From: a virus | Strand: one strand, 5' to 3' | Virus record (IMG/VR): IMGVR_UViG_3300027770_000097 | Coordinates: 1 to 42,937 of that record | Length of the DNA: 42,937 nt | In this document: in pieces, positions 1 through 6,432 of the stretch | Position numbering within the stretch: position 1 is the first letter of the stretch | Layout of the letters: the number at the start of each line of letters is the position of its first letter | Notes under the pieces: generated by a model | Told to the model about the DNA's origin: nothing | Database searches by the model: none | The model's input: only the letters and a program-made list of their open reading frames with translations | Made by a program: the position numbers and the translations under genes

Positions 1-250
1 TATGTACGTGAGCAATACAAATCTCTTCGCTCTTTAGATACTGCTCAAACTCATCAGAGAGTTGATTAGCAAGCAGAATGCGAGGAGCAACAACAACAAT
101 CGTCAGAGGAACATCAGACGCAGCAATTCGGTTCTTTGCATCTTGCATCATCACTACAGTTTTACCACCGCCAGTAGGCATCAACACCTTACCCTTTGAG
201 TGCTTTGAAATCTCACTCAAAGCACGTTGTTGATAATCAAGAAGTTGCAT
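1..250 (-). CDS. SF2 DNA/RNA helicase, N-terminal fragment
   Basis: The gene starts at 250 and runs off the left edge, so only 83 residues are visible. They begin LLDYQQRAL, a Q-motif-like start, followed by Walker A MPTGGGKT at residues 24-31 and a hydrophobic strand ending VVVAPRILL, as in motif Ia. This is the opening of a DEAD/DEAH or UvsW-like superfamily 2 helicase, which would unwind nucleic acid using ATP. T4-type phages carry UvsW, which fits, but the fragment is too short to choose a subfamily. A promoter cassette lies directly upstream. Confidence 0.85.
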   Translation of the reverse strand, partial: MQLLDYQQRALSEISKHSKGKVLMPTGGGKTVVMMQDAKNRIAASDVPLTIVVVAPRILLANQLSDEFEQYLKSEEICIAHVH

Positions 251-271
251 AAGATGAATGACTGAAAGTAC

Positions 272-327
272 ATTATAGCACCCATCAGGTGCTGGTGGGA
301 AACATTATGGACAGTGCTACAACTGTC
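272..327 (-). promoter_or_regulatory. Promoter cassette: hairpin plus TGCTATAAT
   Basis: Extended -10 TGCTATAAT (hexamer at 272-277) stands about 22 bp before the helicase start, and a GACAG...CTGTC hairpin at 310-327 lies upstream. The layout matches the other intergenic cassettes in the window. Confidence 0.6.
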
Positions 328-346
328 ACATTGATAATAAGAATAA

Positions 347-431
347 AGCTGGAGACAGGATTTGAACCTGCGATGACTTTTCAGTTCCGCATTACAAGTG
401 CGGTGCGTTCGACCTCTACGCTAACTCCAGC
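347..431 (-). tRNA. tRNA-Thr(TGT) with long variable arm
   Basis: The acceptor GCTGGAG pairs with CTCCAGC, the anticodon loop is CTTGTAA (anticodon TGT), and the T arm is GCAGG-TTCAAAT-CCTGT. G1-C72, C2-G71 and the anticodon fit threonine identity. The D stem is only 3 bp (GCG/CGC) and the variable region is 15 nt with a small ACT/AGT stem, which is class II geometry and unexpected for threonine. CCA is not encoded. Confidence 0.85.
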
Positions 432-472
432 ATAAAACTATGTGTTACATATATTTATTACATAAACTCCAT

Positions 473-1012
473 CTAATTTTTTTGCTTTTTGTTGTGATAA
501 GATTTTTTAGAAAATTCCCTTGCTTTTTCTATATTATTTTCCCTCCATTTCTTTTGATACTCCCGCATATATTCCTTCCTCCTTTCTCTATTATTTTTCC
601 CATATTCACTTTTTTTCTCTTTATTGTTTTGGTAATATTCTGCATCATATATCTTTAATCTTTCCACATTGTTTTGTCTATAAAATTTGTAATATTCTTC
701 TATGGTTTTGAAACAAATATCATATTTTTTTCTCCCATCTCCACCCAATGTCATATTATATCCACTCTTATATGTGTCATATACATTAATATAATATATT
801 TCCCTTTCATTTAATAATTCCAAGTCATACTCATCAATTACACCATAAATGAAGTTTTCCCACCCATACTTATTAACAGCATTATAAAATTTGCAATATA
901 ATCTCTTACTATCAATTGAATGTCTGTATTTTCTAATTTCTTCTTGGATTGTTTGTCCTATGTATTTTTTTCCTGTGGGAATGCAATGGTAGCAATAAAT
1001 TACTCCTTTCAT
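473..1012 (-). CDS. GIY-YIG homing endonuclease (Seg-like)
   Basis: This 179-residue protein has the GIY-YIG nuclease core: VIYCY at 4-8, KYIGQT at 16-21, a probable catalytic Glu in NEREIYYI (about residue 71) and GYNMTLGGDG at 84-93. The C-terminal half is very basic and repetitive (several copies of NN-x-E-R-x-K-x-Y), like the DNA-binding tails of phage Seg-type enzymes. Such enzymes cut phage DNA lacking them and spread by gene conversion. It sits just downstream of its own TATAAATA late promoter and just upstream of tRNA-Thr, a typical place for a free-standing homing endonuclease. Confidence 0.88.
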   Translation of the reverse strand: MKGVIYCYHCIPTGKKYIGQTIQEEIRKYRHSIDSKRLYCKFYNAVNKYGWENFIYGVIDEYDLELLNEREIYYINVYDTYKSGYNMTLGGDGRKKYDICFKTIEEYYKFYRQNNVERLKIYDAEYYQNNKEKKSEYGKNNRERRKEYMREYQKKWRENNIEKAREFSKKSYHNKKQKN

Positions 1013-1037
1013 ATCTGCTCTTTAGTTACTGCATTAG

Positions 1038-1045
1038 TATTTATA
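1038..1045 (-). promoter_or_regulatory. T4-type late promoter TATAAATA
   Basis: A perfect TATAAATA on the minus strand lies 25 bp before the GIY-YIG gene and is preceded by TTC, as before the HNH homing gene at 12,356. In T4 this motif is read by gp55 sigma on modified host polymerase. Confidence 0.7.
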
Positions 1046-1115
1046 GAAGAAAAGGAGTATTTTTACTCCTTTTCCCACCTTTAGAGATTGCAGTAACTTA
1101 AGGCATCATTATTTA

Positions 1116-1259
1116 TTAGTCAAGAATAAACTCTTGGATAATATAGTCGCAAGTCACCTCATATTTTGAGGCGAGTTCTTCTAGTTCCATCGCAAACTCA
1201 TCAGCATACTCTGCATCTTCATGTTCGCAGAACAAATCAAGTGTAGAATTAAACATCAT
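1116..1259 (-). CDS. Small acidic protein, LDLFCEH family copy 1
   Basis: This 47-residue protein (MMFNSTLDLFCEHEDAEYAD...) has no function I recognise. It is clearly paralogous to the protein at 1,738-1,863: both open with a short polar start, LDLFCEH, an acidic stretch, then EELA and a Y/F-E-V-T motif. Its ATG overlaps the upstream stop (TAATGATG), so translation is probably coupled. The second ATG at 1,256 is an alternative start. Confidence 0.7.
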   Translation of the reverse strand: MMFNSTLDLFCEHEDAEYADEFAMELEELASKYEVTCDYIIQEFILD

Positions 1260-1363
1260 TAGAATGCAATAGGTTCAAGAGTAGGTTGAGGAGCAACACC
1301 ATAAGTATTTACAGTAAAGTCACTCATAAATGCGTCTATAATTTCTTGTTGTTCGTCAGTCAT
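1259..1363 (-). CDS. Hypothetical 34-residue protein
   Basis: A short acidic ORF (MTDEQQEIIDAFMSDFTV...) has an ATG that overlaps the TGA of the upstream gene (ATGA) and a stop that overlaps the next ATG. The unbroken chain of overlaps is the main support. No family recognised. Confidence 0.6.
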   Translation of the reverse strand: MTDEQQEIIDAFMSDFTVNTYGVAPQPTLEPIAF

Positions 1364-1626
1364 CGGTAAGTCCAAGAAAGAGTTTTGAGTTCATCATCAC
1401 CAAATTGCTCCCCATCATCAATCCTTGCTTCATTTTTGTAAAGATAGAATTGTTTGATGCTGTTAATATGTCCTCGCAAATCACCATCACCATCTACAAA
1501 ATAAACAAGAACATCACAATACTTGTTTCTGTCCCAAGTTAGAATGGTGCATTTGCGAATGGGTGCTTCCTCATTAGCAGTATCACCAAGTTCCTTAAAA
1601 GGATAATCAGTGTAGGCATCAAACAT
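1360..1626 (-). CDS. Hypothetical protein, 88 aa
   Basis: Acidic 88-residue protein beginning MFDAYTDYPFKELGD, with a GDGDLRGHINSIKQFYLY segment that looks like a small beta-rich fold. It is the first gene after a promoter cassette and heads a three-gene overlapping run (1,626 down to 1,116). The style is that of cyanophage early accessory genes. No function assigned. Confidence 0.8.
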   Translation of the reverse strand: MFDAYTDYPFKELGDTANEEAPIRKCTILTWDRNKYCDVLVYFVDGDGDLRGHINSIKQFYLYKNEARIDDGEQFGDDELKTLSWTYR

Positions 1627-1651
1627 TTGGAGTTCCTTTGCTTATGAGACT

Positions 1652-1709
1652 ATTATAGGGCATCTGGTGGGGATTTGGGAAGTCCTTGTGCCAGTTCAGG
1701 GAGTGTCCT
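1652..1709 (-). promoter_or_regulatory. Promoter cassette with TATAAT
   Basis: The -10 TATAAT (1,652-1,657) follows a C-rich spacer and the element GAACTGGCAC. The spacer (ATCCCCACCAGATGCCC) is identical to the one in the cassette at 22,760, over 20 kb away, so these are copies of one element. Confidence 0.7.
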
Positions 1710-1737
1710 TCTCAATAACCACTGATAGGAACATAAC

Positions 1738-1863
1738 CTACACCGTTTCCACTGGGTTGAAATAACAATCAACAGTTACTTCAAAAGATGCAGCAAGCTC
1801 CTCAACAGTAGCATCCTCACAATCAGGATGCTCACAAAACAAATCAAGAACGTCATCATTCAT
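1738..1863 (-). CDS. Small acidic protein, LDLFCEH family copy 2
   Basis: 41 residues (MNDDVLDLFCEHPDCED...), paralogous to 1,116-1,259. The shared core is D/N-x-x-LDLFCEH, an acidic patch, EELA and E-V-T. It starts 1 bp after the small membrane peptide gene ends. Two divergent copies 500 bp apart suggest local duplication. Function unknown. Confidence 0.7.
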   Translation of the reverse strand: MNDDVLDLFCEHPDCEDATVEELAASFEVTVDCYFNPVETV

Positions 1864-1864
1864 T

Positions 1865-1942
1865 TTAGTTATAATAGTTGAGAATGTAGTTGAAGATAAG
1901 TGCTCCAATTAGAAGCATAAGATAAATCAGAAAATAAGTCAT
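1865..1942 (-). CDS. Single-span membrane micropeptide, 25 aa
   Basis: MTYFLIYLMLLIGALIFNYI is almost wholly hydrophobic and would span the membrane once. The start overlaps the upstream stop (ATGA) and the stop lies just before the next ATG, so it fits the overlap pattern of its neighbours. Its short length keeps confidence moderate. Confidence 0.55.
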   Translation of the reverse strand: MTYFLIYLMLLIGALIFNYILNYYN

Positions 1943-2274
1943 TCGCAGGCAATACCTAAAATTTGAAACAACTCACGTTGAGTTTTTGTAAACAAAGTAA
2001 CAGATGGAGGATTATCATAAAGGTCCAGTTGATGTGACCTATAACTTTCTACCATCTCTTTTATAGAATCAAGTTGCTTATCTGTAAACTGAAGTTGTTC
2101 TACTTCATAATAAGCATAAGAAACAGTAGAAGGAACACCAGCAAGTTGTAGATTACGATTGATGCGAGTTACTTCATCTTGTGCTTGGTCTTCATCTTCA
2201 TACTCATAAAGATTAGTAACTTCTTCAGCACCATTATCTTTGATGCGAGATTGATAAACAGTGAAGTGTGTCAT
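1939..2274 (-). CDS. Hypothetical protein, NRNLQLAG family copy 1
   Basis: 111 residues. The first 60 (MTHFTVYQSRIKD... with TNLYEYEDEDQAQDEV and NRNLQLAGVPSTVS) match the whole of the 55-residue protein at 5,296-5,463. The last 50 residues are extra and end in a helical LFTKTQRELFQILGIAC segment. The paralogy shows a genuine protein family, but its role is unknown. It overlaps both neighbours by 4 bp. Confidence 0.8.
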   Translation of the reverse strand: MTHFTVYQSRIKDNGAEEVTNLYEYEDEDQAQDEVTRINRNLQLAGVPSTVSYAYYEVEQLQFTDKQLDSIKEMVESYRSHQLDLYDNPPSVTLFTKTQRELFQILGIACE

Positions 2275-2414
2275 TTTGTTTCTTTTGGTTTGGTGTCAAT
2301 TAGATTATCAAGTAATGTGCCTAATGTCTCTCTTACTTGTTCATTACAAAATGAGGAATAAGTGTATGCATCATAGGTTCTGCGATACAATTCATTCCAG
2401 TCAGTGAGTGTCAC
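2271..2414 (-). CDS. Hypothetical protein, GTG start, 47 aa
   Basis: The frame opens with GTG overlapping the upstream TGA (GTGA) and closes overlapping the next ATG (ATGA). The product reads TLTDWNELYRRTYDAYTYSS..., a short, mostly helical protein. Coupled overlaps on both sides support it. No family recognised. Confidence 0.6.
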   Translation of the reverse strand: MTLTDWNELYRRTYDAYTYSSFCNEQVRETLGTLLDNLIDTKPKETK

Positions 2415-2671
2415 TTTACACTCTCCTTAATGTAATCACCAATGTAATCAGTGATACAATCAAATGCTTTTTCTATAAGGTAATCAGTTCCATCCAAGTC
2501 ATCAAGAACTTGGTCGGTGATTTCCTCATCAAAATAGACCTCTTCACCATCATCATTCATCACGAATACGTCCTCTTTAGTGAAGATGTAAGCAGCACAA
2601 GATGCGTCTGCTCCTTGCTGCTCAATCAGTTTTTCTACGCTCTGTTTGAGTTGTTGAAGTGTGCGGGTCAT
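2411..2671 (-). CDS. Hypothetical acidic protein, 86 aa
   Basis: The protein opens with an amphipathic helix (MTRTLQQLKQSVEKLIEQQG), followed by an acidic beta-like middle (VFVMNDDGEEVYFDEE) and a helical tail. It overlaps genes on both sides by 4 bp. No motif recognised. Confidence 0.8.
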   Translation of the reverse strand: MTRTLQQLKQSVEKLIEQQGADASCAAYIFTKEDVFVMNDDGEEVYFDEEITDQVLDDLDGTDYLIEKAFDCITDYIGDYIKESVK

Positions 2672-2904
2672 TGATATTGAGGAAGAATGGAGAAAGAATT
2701 ACAGAACTTTTGAACCCAATGTAAAGTATCAAGATACCCACGAGGATTAGACATCACCATACTTGTATCCTTACGAGGATTGTAAGCAACAGCAACGTAC
2801 CTATAAACATCAGGTGCTTCTTCAATCTCTTGAATCCACATTTGATTTACATTACCATCCTGCCAATCCCAACGAGAAGTAGTGTAGGAATAGATTTCGT
2901 TCAT
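2668..2904 (-). CDS. Hypothetical protein, 78 aa
   Basis: The start is placed at 2,904 (MNEIYSYTTSRWDW), directly after the upstream stop at 2,906. The longer frame reaching 2,991 only shadows that upstream gene. The aromatic-rich sequence (WDWQDGN, TLHWVQKFCNSF) suggests a compact fold. Function unknown. Confidence 0.8.
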   Translation of the reverse strand: MNEIYSYTTSRWDWQDGNVNQMWIQEIEEAPDVYRYVAVAYNPRKDTSMVMSNPRGYLDTLHWVQKFCNSFSILPQYQ

Positions 2905-2905
2905 T

Positions 2906-3142
2906 TTAGTTAAACAGTTCAGCAAAGAAATCATTAAGTTCTTGATGGTCAAGTGCCATAGAATCAAAAGAAACACCATCAGGAGTTTCATAACCGTAAG
3001 GCATAGAACTCACAAACTTTGTGAAACTATCATAACGACGGGCACGATTATATAAACCCTCGTCATTTCCTATCCATAAAGCAACATTCCAAGTTGGGTA
3101 GTTTGCCCAACCATTGTAAGTTTGTTGAAGAGATTTAGTCAT
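2906..3142 (-). CDS. Small conserved phage protein, NGWANYPTWNVALW motif
   Basis: The 78 residues carry NGWANYPTWNVALWIGND near the N-terminus. This motif is widespread in uncharacterised small proteins of phages and plasmids (a DUF7249-like family, named from memory). The tail is acidic and helical (DHQELNDFFAELF). The biochemical role is unknown. The leader CAAACACAAATGAC is shared with the gene starting at 3,348. Confidence 0.82.
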   Translation of the reverse strand: MTKSLQQTYNGWANYPTWNVALWIGNDEGLYNRARRYDSFTKFVSSMPYGYETPDGVSFDSMALDHQELNDFFAELFN

Positions 3143-3183
3143 TTGTGTTTGAGTTGGTTTGTGGATAGGGAGATAAAGTAGTT

Positions 3184-3348
3184 TCAGTCAACTTGACCCT
3201 CAAATCCCCAGTTTTGTATAAGAAAAGTGGGATTTTGTTCTGTAATCGTATTCCAAGCATCTTGAGCAGAAACTGCTATACAACCAAGACGAGTAGAGTA
3301 GTTTTTGTCCGTGAATATACCACGGAAAGAGTAGGATTGTTCGGTCAT
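3184..3348 (-). CDS. Hypothetical protein, 54 aa
   Basis: The start MTEQSYSFRGIF at 3,348 is chosen because it shares the leader AAACACAAATGAC with the gene starting at 3,142. An in-frame ATG at 3,369 would add MKFTQTQ. The content (VSAQDAWNTITEQNP) resembles short phage proteins with a repeat-like alpha/beta fold. It is first behind a promoter cassette. Confidence 0.7.
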   Translation of the reverse strand: MTEQSYSFRGIFTDKNYSTRLGCIAVSAQDAWNTITEQNPTFLIQNWGFEGQVD

Positions 3349-3379
3349 TTGTGTTTGGGTGAACTTCATCTGTTTTGGT

Positions 3380-3447
3380 TGATTACTCCGTAATCATAGC
3401 ACGGGAAAGGGTCGTTTGGGGATGTTATGTGCCAGTTCAGAAAGTGG
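3380..3447 (-). promoter_or_regulatory. Promoter cassette, TATGAT with palindrome
   Basis: The -10 TATGAT (3,393-3,398) is overlapped by the perfect palindrome TGATTACGGAGTAATCA. Upstream is the GAACTGGCAC element. The spacer is identical to that of the cassette at 4,105. Confidence 0.75.
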
Positions 3448-3870
3448 TCAAGCAGACATCTTGATATACTGTTTCAGAATGTTTCTGATGTCATCAGTGC
3501 TGATACACTTTCTATCCTTAGTGTAAAATTCTACGTTCACATCCACACCAGAACGACTATCAACCGATGCGGATTTAATTTCAGCAAACTCCGAAGTCAT
3601 AACAGGCAGGAATTGGTCAATCAACCAATCATAGACTTCACTGTTACCATTAGATTCTTCAGTGTCACATTCAATCAGAATGTTGCTGCCGACTTGACGA
3701 ACATACTCACCGAACTCTATGTCAACCTTACCATCAATTTCACCATACTCTTCAAACAGGAAGTTTTCTTCTTTCACGCAACGCTCAGAGAGTGCATCCA
3801 GATAAGATAGCAAATTGAAATCATCCACCACAGTCAGAGTAGTAGTGGAAACAAATTGGGTGAAGGACAT
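3448..3870 (-). CDS. Hypothetical protein, 140 aa
   Basis: Mixed alpha/beta protein with acidic stretches (KVDIEFGEYVRQVGSNILIEC). The alternating beta pattern (SGVDVNVEFYTKDRKCI) and helical end (DIRNILKQYIKMSA) suggest a stable domain, but I recognise no family. The stop abuts the downstream cassette. Confidence 0.8.
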   Translation of the reverse strand: MSFTQFVSTTTLTVVDDFNLLSYLDALSERCVKEENFLFEEYGEIDGKVDIEFGEYVRQVGSNILIECDTEESNGNSEVYDWLIDQFLPVMTSEFAEIKSASVDSRSGVDVNVEFYTKDRKCISTDDIRNILKQYIKMSA

Positions 3871-3909
3871 GAGAGGTGTCGGGTTGATTGATGTGTGTTT
3901 AGTATAAAG

Positions 3910-4089
3910 TTAAACCAGTTCCCAGTGATAACCAGTTGAAAGATTGTAATTATCAAAAATTACAGTGCGTTGAATGATATTAGCATCAAGCAAAGGTTGA
4001 ATTGCTCTCATCCGTTGTGAGTAGTTATTCACAGAGTTCGTGTTTCCAATTTCATCAAGAATAACAGATTGTGCTTTGGTAAACTTCAT
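3910..4089 (-). CDS. Hypothetical basic protein, 59 aa
   Basis: MKFTKAQSVILDEIGNTNSV... could form a small winged-helix-like unit: helix, SQRMRAIQPLLDANII helix, then the beta pair RTVIFDNYNLSTGYHWELV. That would fit a DNA-binding regulator, but this is only inferred from the pattern. It is the first gene after the cassette at 4,105. Confidence 0.7.
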   Translation of the reverse strand: MKFTKAQSVILDEIGNTNSVNNYSQRMRAIQPLLDANIIQRTVIFDNYNLSTGYHWELV

Positions 4090-4104
4090 CCGTTCTTTGG
4101 TTTC

Positions 4105-4174
4105 GATTACTCCGTAATCATAGCACGGGAAAGGGTCGTTTGGGGATGTTATGTGCCAGAAGGATTACTGGCAC
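4105..4174 (-). promoter_or_regulatory. Promoter cassette with perfect hairpin
   Basis: A GTGCCAG...CTGGCAC hairpin (4,153-4,174) closes the upstream unit. TATGAT (4,117-4,122) inside the palindrome GATTACGGAGTAATC starts the next. Confidence 0.78.
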
Positions 4175-4184
4175 ACCGTATCAC

Positions 4185-4445
4185 TTACTTAATGTATTCA
4201 GTATTAACAAAATCAATCACACGATTAGCATTAGTCTTCACAAACTCATAAGCATTTACAATCTTTTGCTTACCACCATCTTCATACCAATACTGAACAC
4301 TAAAAGAAATATAACTCACAACACCTACAACAATAGCACAGACAGTTGCAATAAAAGTTACAACCTGTGAAATCAGTTTCTTGTAATCAACATTAGAAAG
4401 AAACTTAATTGCATCATCCACAGGAGGAAAGTTAGCAGAATTCAT
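4185..4445 (-). CDS. Membrane protein, 86 aa
   Basis: The start is set at 4,445 (MNSANFPPVDDAIKFL). The longer frame to 4,550 runs through the cassette and hairpin and is unlikely to be translated. One strong transmembrane segment (VVTFIATVCAIVVGVVSYIS) is flanked by a helical N-terminus and a C-terminal KTNANRVIDFVN helix. Function unknown. Confidence 0.8.
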   Translation of the reverse strand: MNSANFPPVDDAIKFLSNVDYKKLISQVVTFIATVCAIVVGVVSYISFSVQYWYEDGGKQKIVNAYEFVKTNANRVIDFVNTEYIK

Positions 4446-4491
4446 TGTTATTAAAAATAAAAGATTTGTGTGGTCTCCCAACCACCATACC

Positions 4492-4548
4492 AATATAGCA
4501 CATTTTGAGGTCTGTGCTCTTTTATTGTGCCACTTGTACTTGTGGCAC
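4492..4548 (-). promoter_or_regulatory. Promoter cassette with GTGCCAC hairpin
   Basis: A perfect 7-bp hairpin GTGCCAC...GTGGCAC (4,527-4,548) is followed by TGCTATATT (-10 at 4,492-4,497). This copy lacks the usual palindrome after the -10. Confidence 0.65.
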
Positions 4549-4554
4549 AAGGTA

Positions 4555-4740
4555 TCATTTTTGTGACTGCTTTTCTAACTTTATATCCTTGTACTGATGA
4601 GGATATACAAGAATGCAAATATCATTCAATCTATCCTCACCTTGTTTGATGCAAACAGTAACATATTCAGAACAAACAAATCGTATTGTTCCAAACTGTT
4701 CGTGATAATAAACATTTAGACCTGAATGAAATGGTTGCAT
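4555..4740 (-). CDS. Hypothetical protein, 61 aa
   Basis: The frame (MQPFHSGLNVYYHEQFGTIRFV...) starts with an ATG overlapping the upstream TAA (TAATG), so translation is coupled. Beta-rich start and basic C-terminus. No family recognised. Confidence 0.7.
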   Translation of the reverse strand: MQPFHSGLNVYYHEQFGTIRFVCSEYVTVCIKQGEDRLNDICILVYPHQYKDIKLEKQSQK

Positions 4741-5177
4741 TACTTGTACAAATAACCCCCACTCCAGTCTGCCCTACCCAGCATTTCTTCTCTTGATTTA
4801 TCATCCAAGAGATTGTAACGAATGCCCTTTGCAGGTGCTTTGTATGATGCTGGTTTGTAACAATCACCAGTTTTCATATCTACAAACATATGAACTGATT
4901 TCACCCCACCTGGATTAGTAATATGCAATATCTTTGCATACTTTCTACCTTTCTCATAGACAAACTCATCTACACCTTCACCTTCACATAACTCATCAAT
5001 TCTTTGTTTATGATATTCTGCATTCTGACCATTTTCTATACTCTTACGGTGAGATCCAATCGCATAATCTTGATAGTTAGTGCGAAGAACTTGACAAAGG
5101 AGTTCTACATAATCCAAAACACTTTTTGATTGTGCAGTTGCAGTGGGTTGCATTTGTTTGAAATCAGTGAAGGTCAT
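4740..5177 (-). CDS. Conserved phage hypothetical protein, 145 aa
   Basis: This soluble protein has a helical N-terminal half and a conserved-looking segment KILHITNPGGVKSVHMFVDM followed by GDCYKPASYKAPAKGIRYNLLD. I recall that second segment from many unrelated phage proteins of unknown function. It is the third gene in an overlapping run that begins at 5,463. Confidence 0.82.
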   Translation of the reverse strand: MTFTDFKQMQPTATAQSKSVLDYVELLCQVLRTNYQDYAIGSHRKSIENGQNAEYHKQRIDELCEGEGVDEFVYEKGRKYAKILHITNPGGVKSVHMFVDMKTGDCYKPASYKAPAKGIRYNLLDDKSREEMLGRADWSGGYLYK

Positions 5178-5299
5178 TTGAAGTTCAGTTTAGATTTGAG
5201 TGATTGAAGTGCTTGTTTTCTTGCTCGGAGTTGACCCTTACAAGTTCCTTTGGTTTTCTTGTTTTTATTTGAATTGTGTTGCCAATTTGGAACTTTCAT
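5174..5299 (-). CDS. Basic peptide, 41 aa
   Basis: Lys/Arg-rich peptide (MKVPNWQHNSNKNKKTKGTC...) with no acidic residue visible. It could bind nucleic acid. The start overlaps the upstream stop and the stop overlaps the next gene start, which supports translation. Confidence 0.6.
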   Translation of the reverse strand: MKVPNWQHNSNKNKKTKGTCKGQLRARKQALQSLKSKLNFK

Positions 5300-5463
5300 T
5301 GGTAAAAATAGCAAGATACGGAAGAAGGAATACCTGCAAGTTGTAGATTGCGATTATTACGATCAACTTCATCTTGTGCTACATTCTCATCACGCACTTC
5401 ATAAAGATTAGTGATTTGAATGTTATCATTCTCATCAGTGACGGATTGAAAAACAAGATACAT
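5296..5463 (-). CDS. Hypothetical protein, NRNLQLAG family copy 2
   Basis: The start MYLVFQSVTDEND at 5,463 is chosen because it aligns with the paralogue start at 2,274. The longer frame to 5,502 enters the promoter cassette. The shared motifs are TNLYE, AQDEV and NRNLQLAGxPSxVS. It lacks the 50-residue C-terminal extension of its paralogue. Confidence 0.75.
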   Translation of the reverse strand: MYLVFQSVTDENDNIQITNLYEVRDENVAQDEVDRNNRNLQLAGIPSSVSCYFYQ

Positions 5464-5477
5464 CAGTTGTCTTTGGT

Positions 5478-5548
5478 TGATTACTTTGTAATCATAGCAC
5501 ATCCAGGATTGTTTTGGGGATGTTATGTGCCAGAAGGATTAGTGGCAC
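5478..5548 (-). promoter_or_regulatory. Promoter cassette, TATGAT with palindrome
   Basis: GTGCCA...TGGCAC hairpin (5,527-5,548), spacer, then TATGAT (5,491-5,496) within TGATTACAAAGTAATCA. It lies between tRNA-Arg and the gene at 5,463. Confidence 0.75.
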
Positions 5549-5560
5549 AAGGATTATTAA

Positions 5561-5632
5561 CAGGCACACCTGGAATCGAACCAGGAACACAATTTTAGAA
5601 GAATCGGGTTATGTCCATTTAACTATGTGCCC
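5561..5632 (-). tRNA. tRNA-Arg(TCT)
   Basis: Acceptor GGGCACA/TGTGCCT with one G-T pair, anticodon loop CTTCTAA (TCT), T loop TTCGATT, G73. It reads AGA, a frequent codon in AT-rich phages, and lies apart from the main tRNA cluster. CCA is not encoded. Confidence 0.9.
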
Positions 5633-5634
5633 AT

Positions 5635-5663
5635 AAAAAAGGAAGAACTAATAAGTTCTTCCC
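5635..5663 (-). terminator. Rho-independent terminator
   Basis: Inverted repeat GGAAGAACT/AGTTCTTCC followed by a run of T on the minus strand. It ends the gene at 5,672 just before tRNA-Arg. Confidence 0.8.
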
Positions 5664-5671
5664 ATTATATA

Positions 5672-5842
5672 TCAGACAGCAACAGGTTCGGTTACATTTT
5701 CCAGAACCACAGAATCATAATTATCAAGTGCCTCTACGAGTTCAGCACCAGTTTCTGCGTTAGTGATATTTACAATCAGTTGAGCACCAGCAGGGTTGGT
5801 ATCAACGAGTTCAGCAGCAAGAGCAATCAGGTTAGCAGACAT
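5672..5842 (-). CDS. Hypothetical acidic protein, 56 aa
   Basis: The start is set at 5,842 (MSANLIALAAELVDTNPAGA), since the 22 extra residues of the longer frame look non-coding. It consists of two helical halves rich in Ala and Val and ends EPVAV. A strong terminator follows, so it is the last gene of its unit. Function unknown. Confidence 0.75.
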   Translation of the reverse strand: MSANLIALAAELVDTNPAGAQLIVNITNAETGAELVEALDNYDSVVLENVTEPVAV

Positions 5843-5913
5843 AATAATAAAAGCAAGGGAAATAAGTGGGTAACTTTGTCGGTTGGATTGCGATAATCTG
5901 GTTTCCAACCCAT
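5827..5913 (-). CDS. Possible membrane micropeptide, 28 aa
   Basis: MGWKPDYRNPTDKVTHLF followed by a leucine run would form a short tail-anchored segment. It overlaps the start of the next gene in another frame. Support is only the open frame and a weak AGGA upstream, so this may be chance. Confidence 0.3.
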   Translation of the reverse strand: MGWKPDYRNPTDKVTHLFPLLLLLCLLT

Positions 5914-5937
5914 AGGCAAACCCATTCCTAATTGAAA

Positions 5938-6084
5938 CTATACGCTCAAGGCATATTCAATTTCAATCTCATCTTCAGAGAGTTCAAAGTCACCAATCAA
6001 TTCTACATAATCATCATAATCCACACCCAGATAAGATGCGAAAAACTCATAATCATCGTGACGTACCAATTCATCAACAGACAT
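5938..6084 (-). CDS. Hypothetical acidic protein, 48 aa
   Basis: Very acidic helical protein (MSVDELVRHDDYEFFASYLG, then VDYDDYVELIGDFELSEDE). It is the first gene behind the cassette at 6,099. The size and charge resemble DNA-mimic or anti-host early proteins of phages, but nothing specific is recognised. Confidence 0.7.
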   Translation of the reverse strand: MSVDELVRHDDYEFFASYLGVDYDDYVELIGDFELSEDEIEIEYALSV

Positions 6085-6098
6085 TTGAGACCTCATGA

Positions 6099-6170
6099 AC
6101 TTGTATGCTACAAGTATAGCAGAAAAAAGGTGCTTTGGGAAGTGTTATGTGCCAGAAGGATTACTGGCAC
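6099..6170 (-). promoter_or_regulatory. Promoter cassette with long covarying palindrome
   Basis: GTGCCAG...CTGGCAC hairpin (6,149-6,170) and TGCTATACT (-10 at 6,113-6,118). The palindrome here is ACTTGTAGCATACAAGT, with the same geometry as other copies but a different sequence, so both arms have changed together. Confidence 0.75.
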
Positions 6171-6176
6171 AAGACA

Positions 6177-6350
6177 TCAACAATCGTACAGTTTGTATTG
6201 GTCAAATTCTTCTTGAAAGAAAAAGTTATCAACTTCAGTATTGAATGGAAGACCCAACATAAAGTTGTAATGTTCCATAAAAGACATACAAATCATATCA
6301 AGAATTTGATAATCCTTTTGATAAACACTAGCAGAATCAAGAGTCAGCAT
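6177..6350 (-). CDS. Hypothetical protein, 57 aa
   Basis: The start is set at 6,350 (MLTLDSASVYQKDYQILD), because the longer frame crosses the cassette at 6,364. Aromatic and Met-rich, largely helical, ending EEFDQYKLYDC. It is flanked by cassettes on both sides as a single-gene unit. Function unknown. Confidence 0.72.
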   Translation of the reverse strand: MLTLDSASVYQKDYQILDMICMSFMEHYNFMLGLPFNTEVDNFFFQEEFDQYKLYDC

Positions 6351-6363
6351 CGGTTTTTGATTG

Positions 6364-6432
6364 ATTACGAAGTAATTATAGCACGGATTGAAGGGGTTTG
6401 GGAGTGTTATGTGCCAGAAGCACAAGTGTCAC
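6364..6432 (-). promoter_or_regulatory. Promoter cassette, TGCTATAAT
   Basis: Hairpin GTGCCA...TGTCAC (6,411-6,432), C-rich spacer, TATAAT (6,375-6,380) within ATTACTTCGTAAT. Confidence 0.75.
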
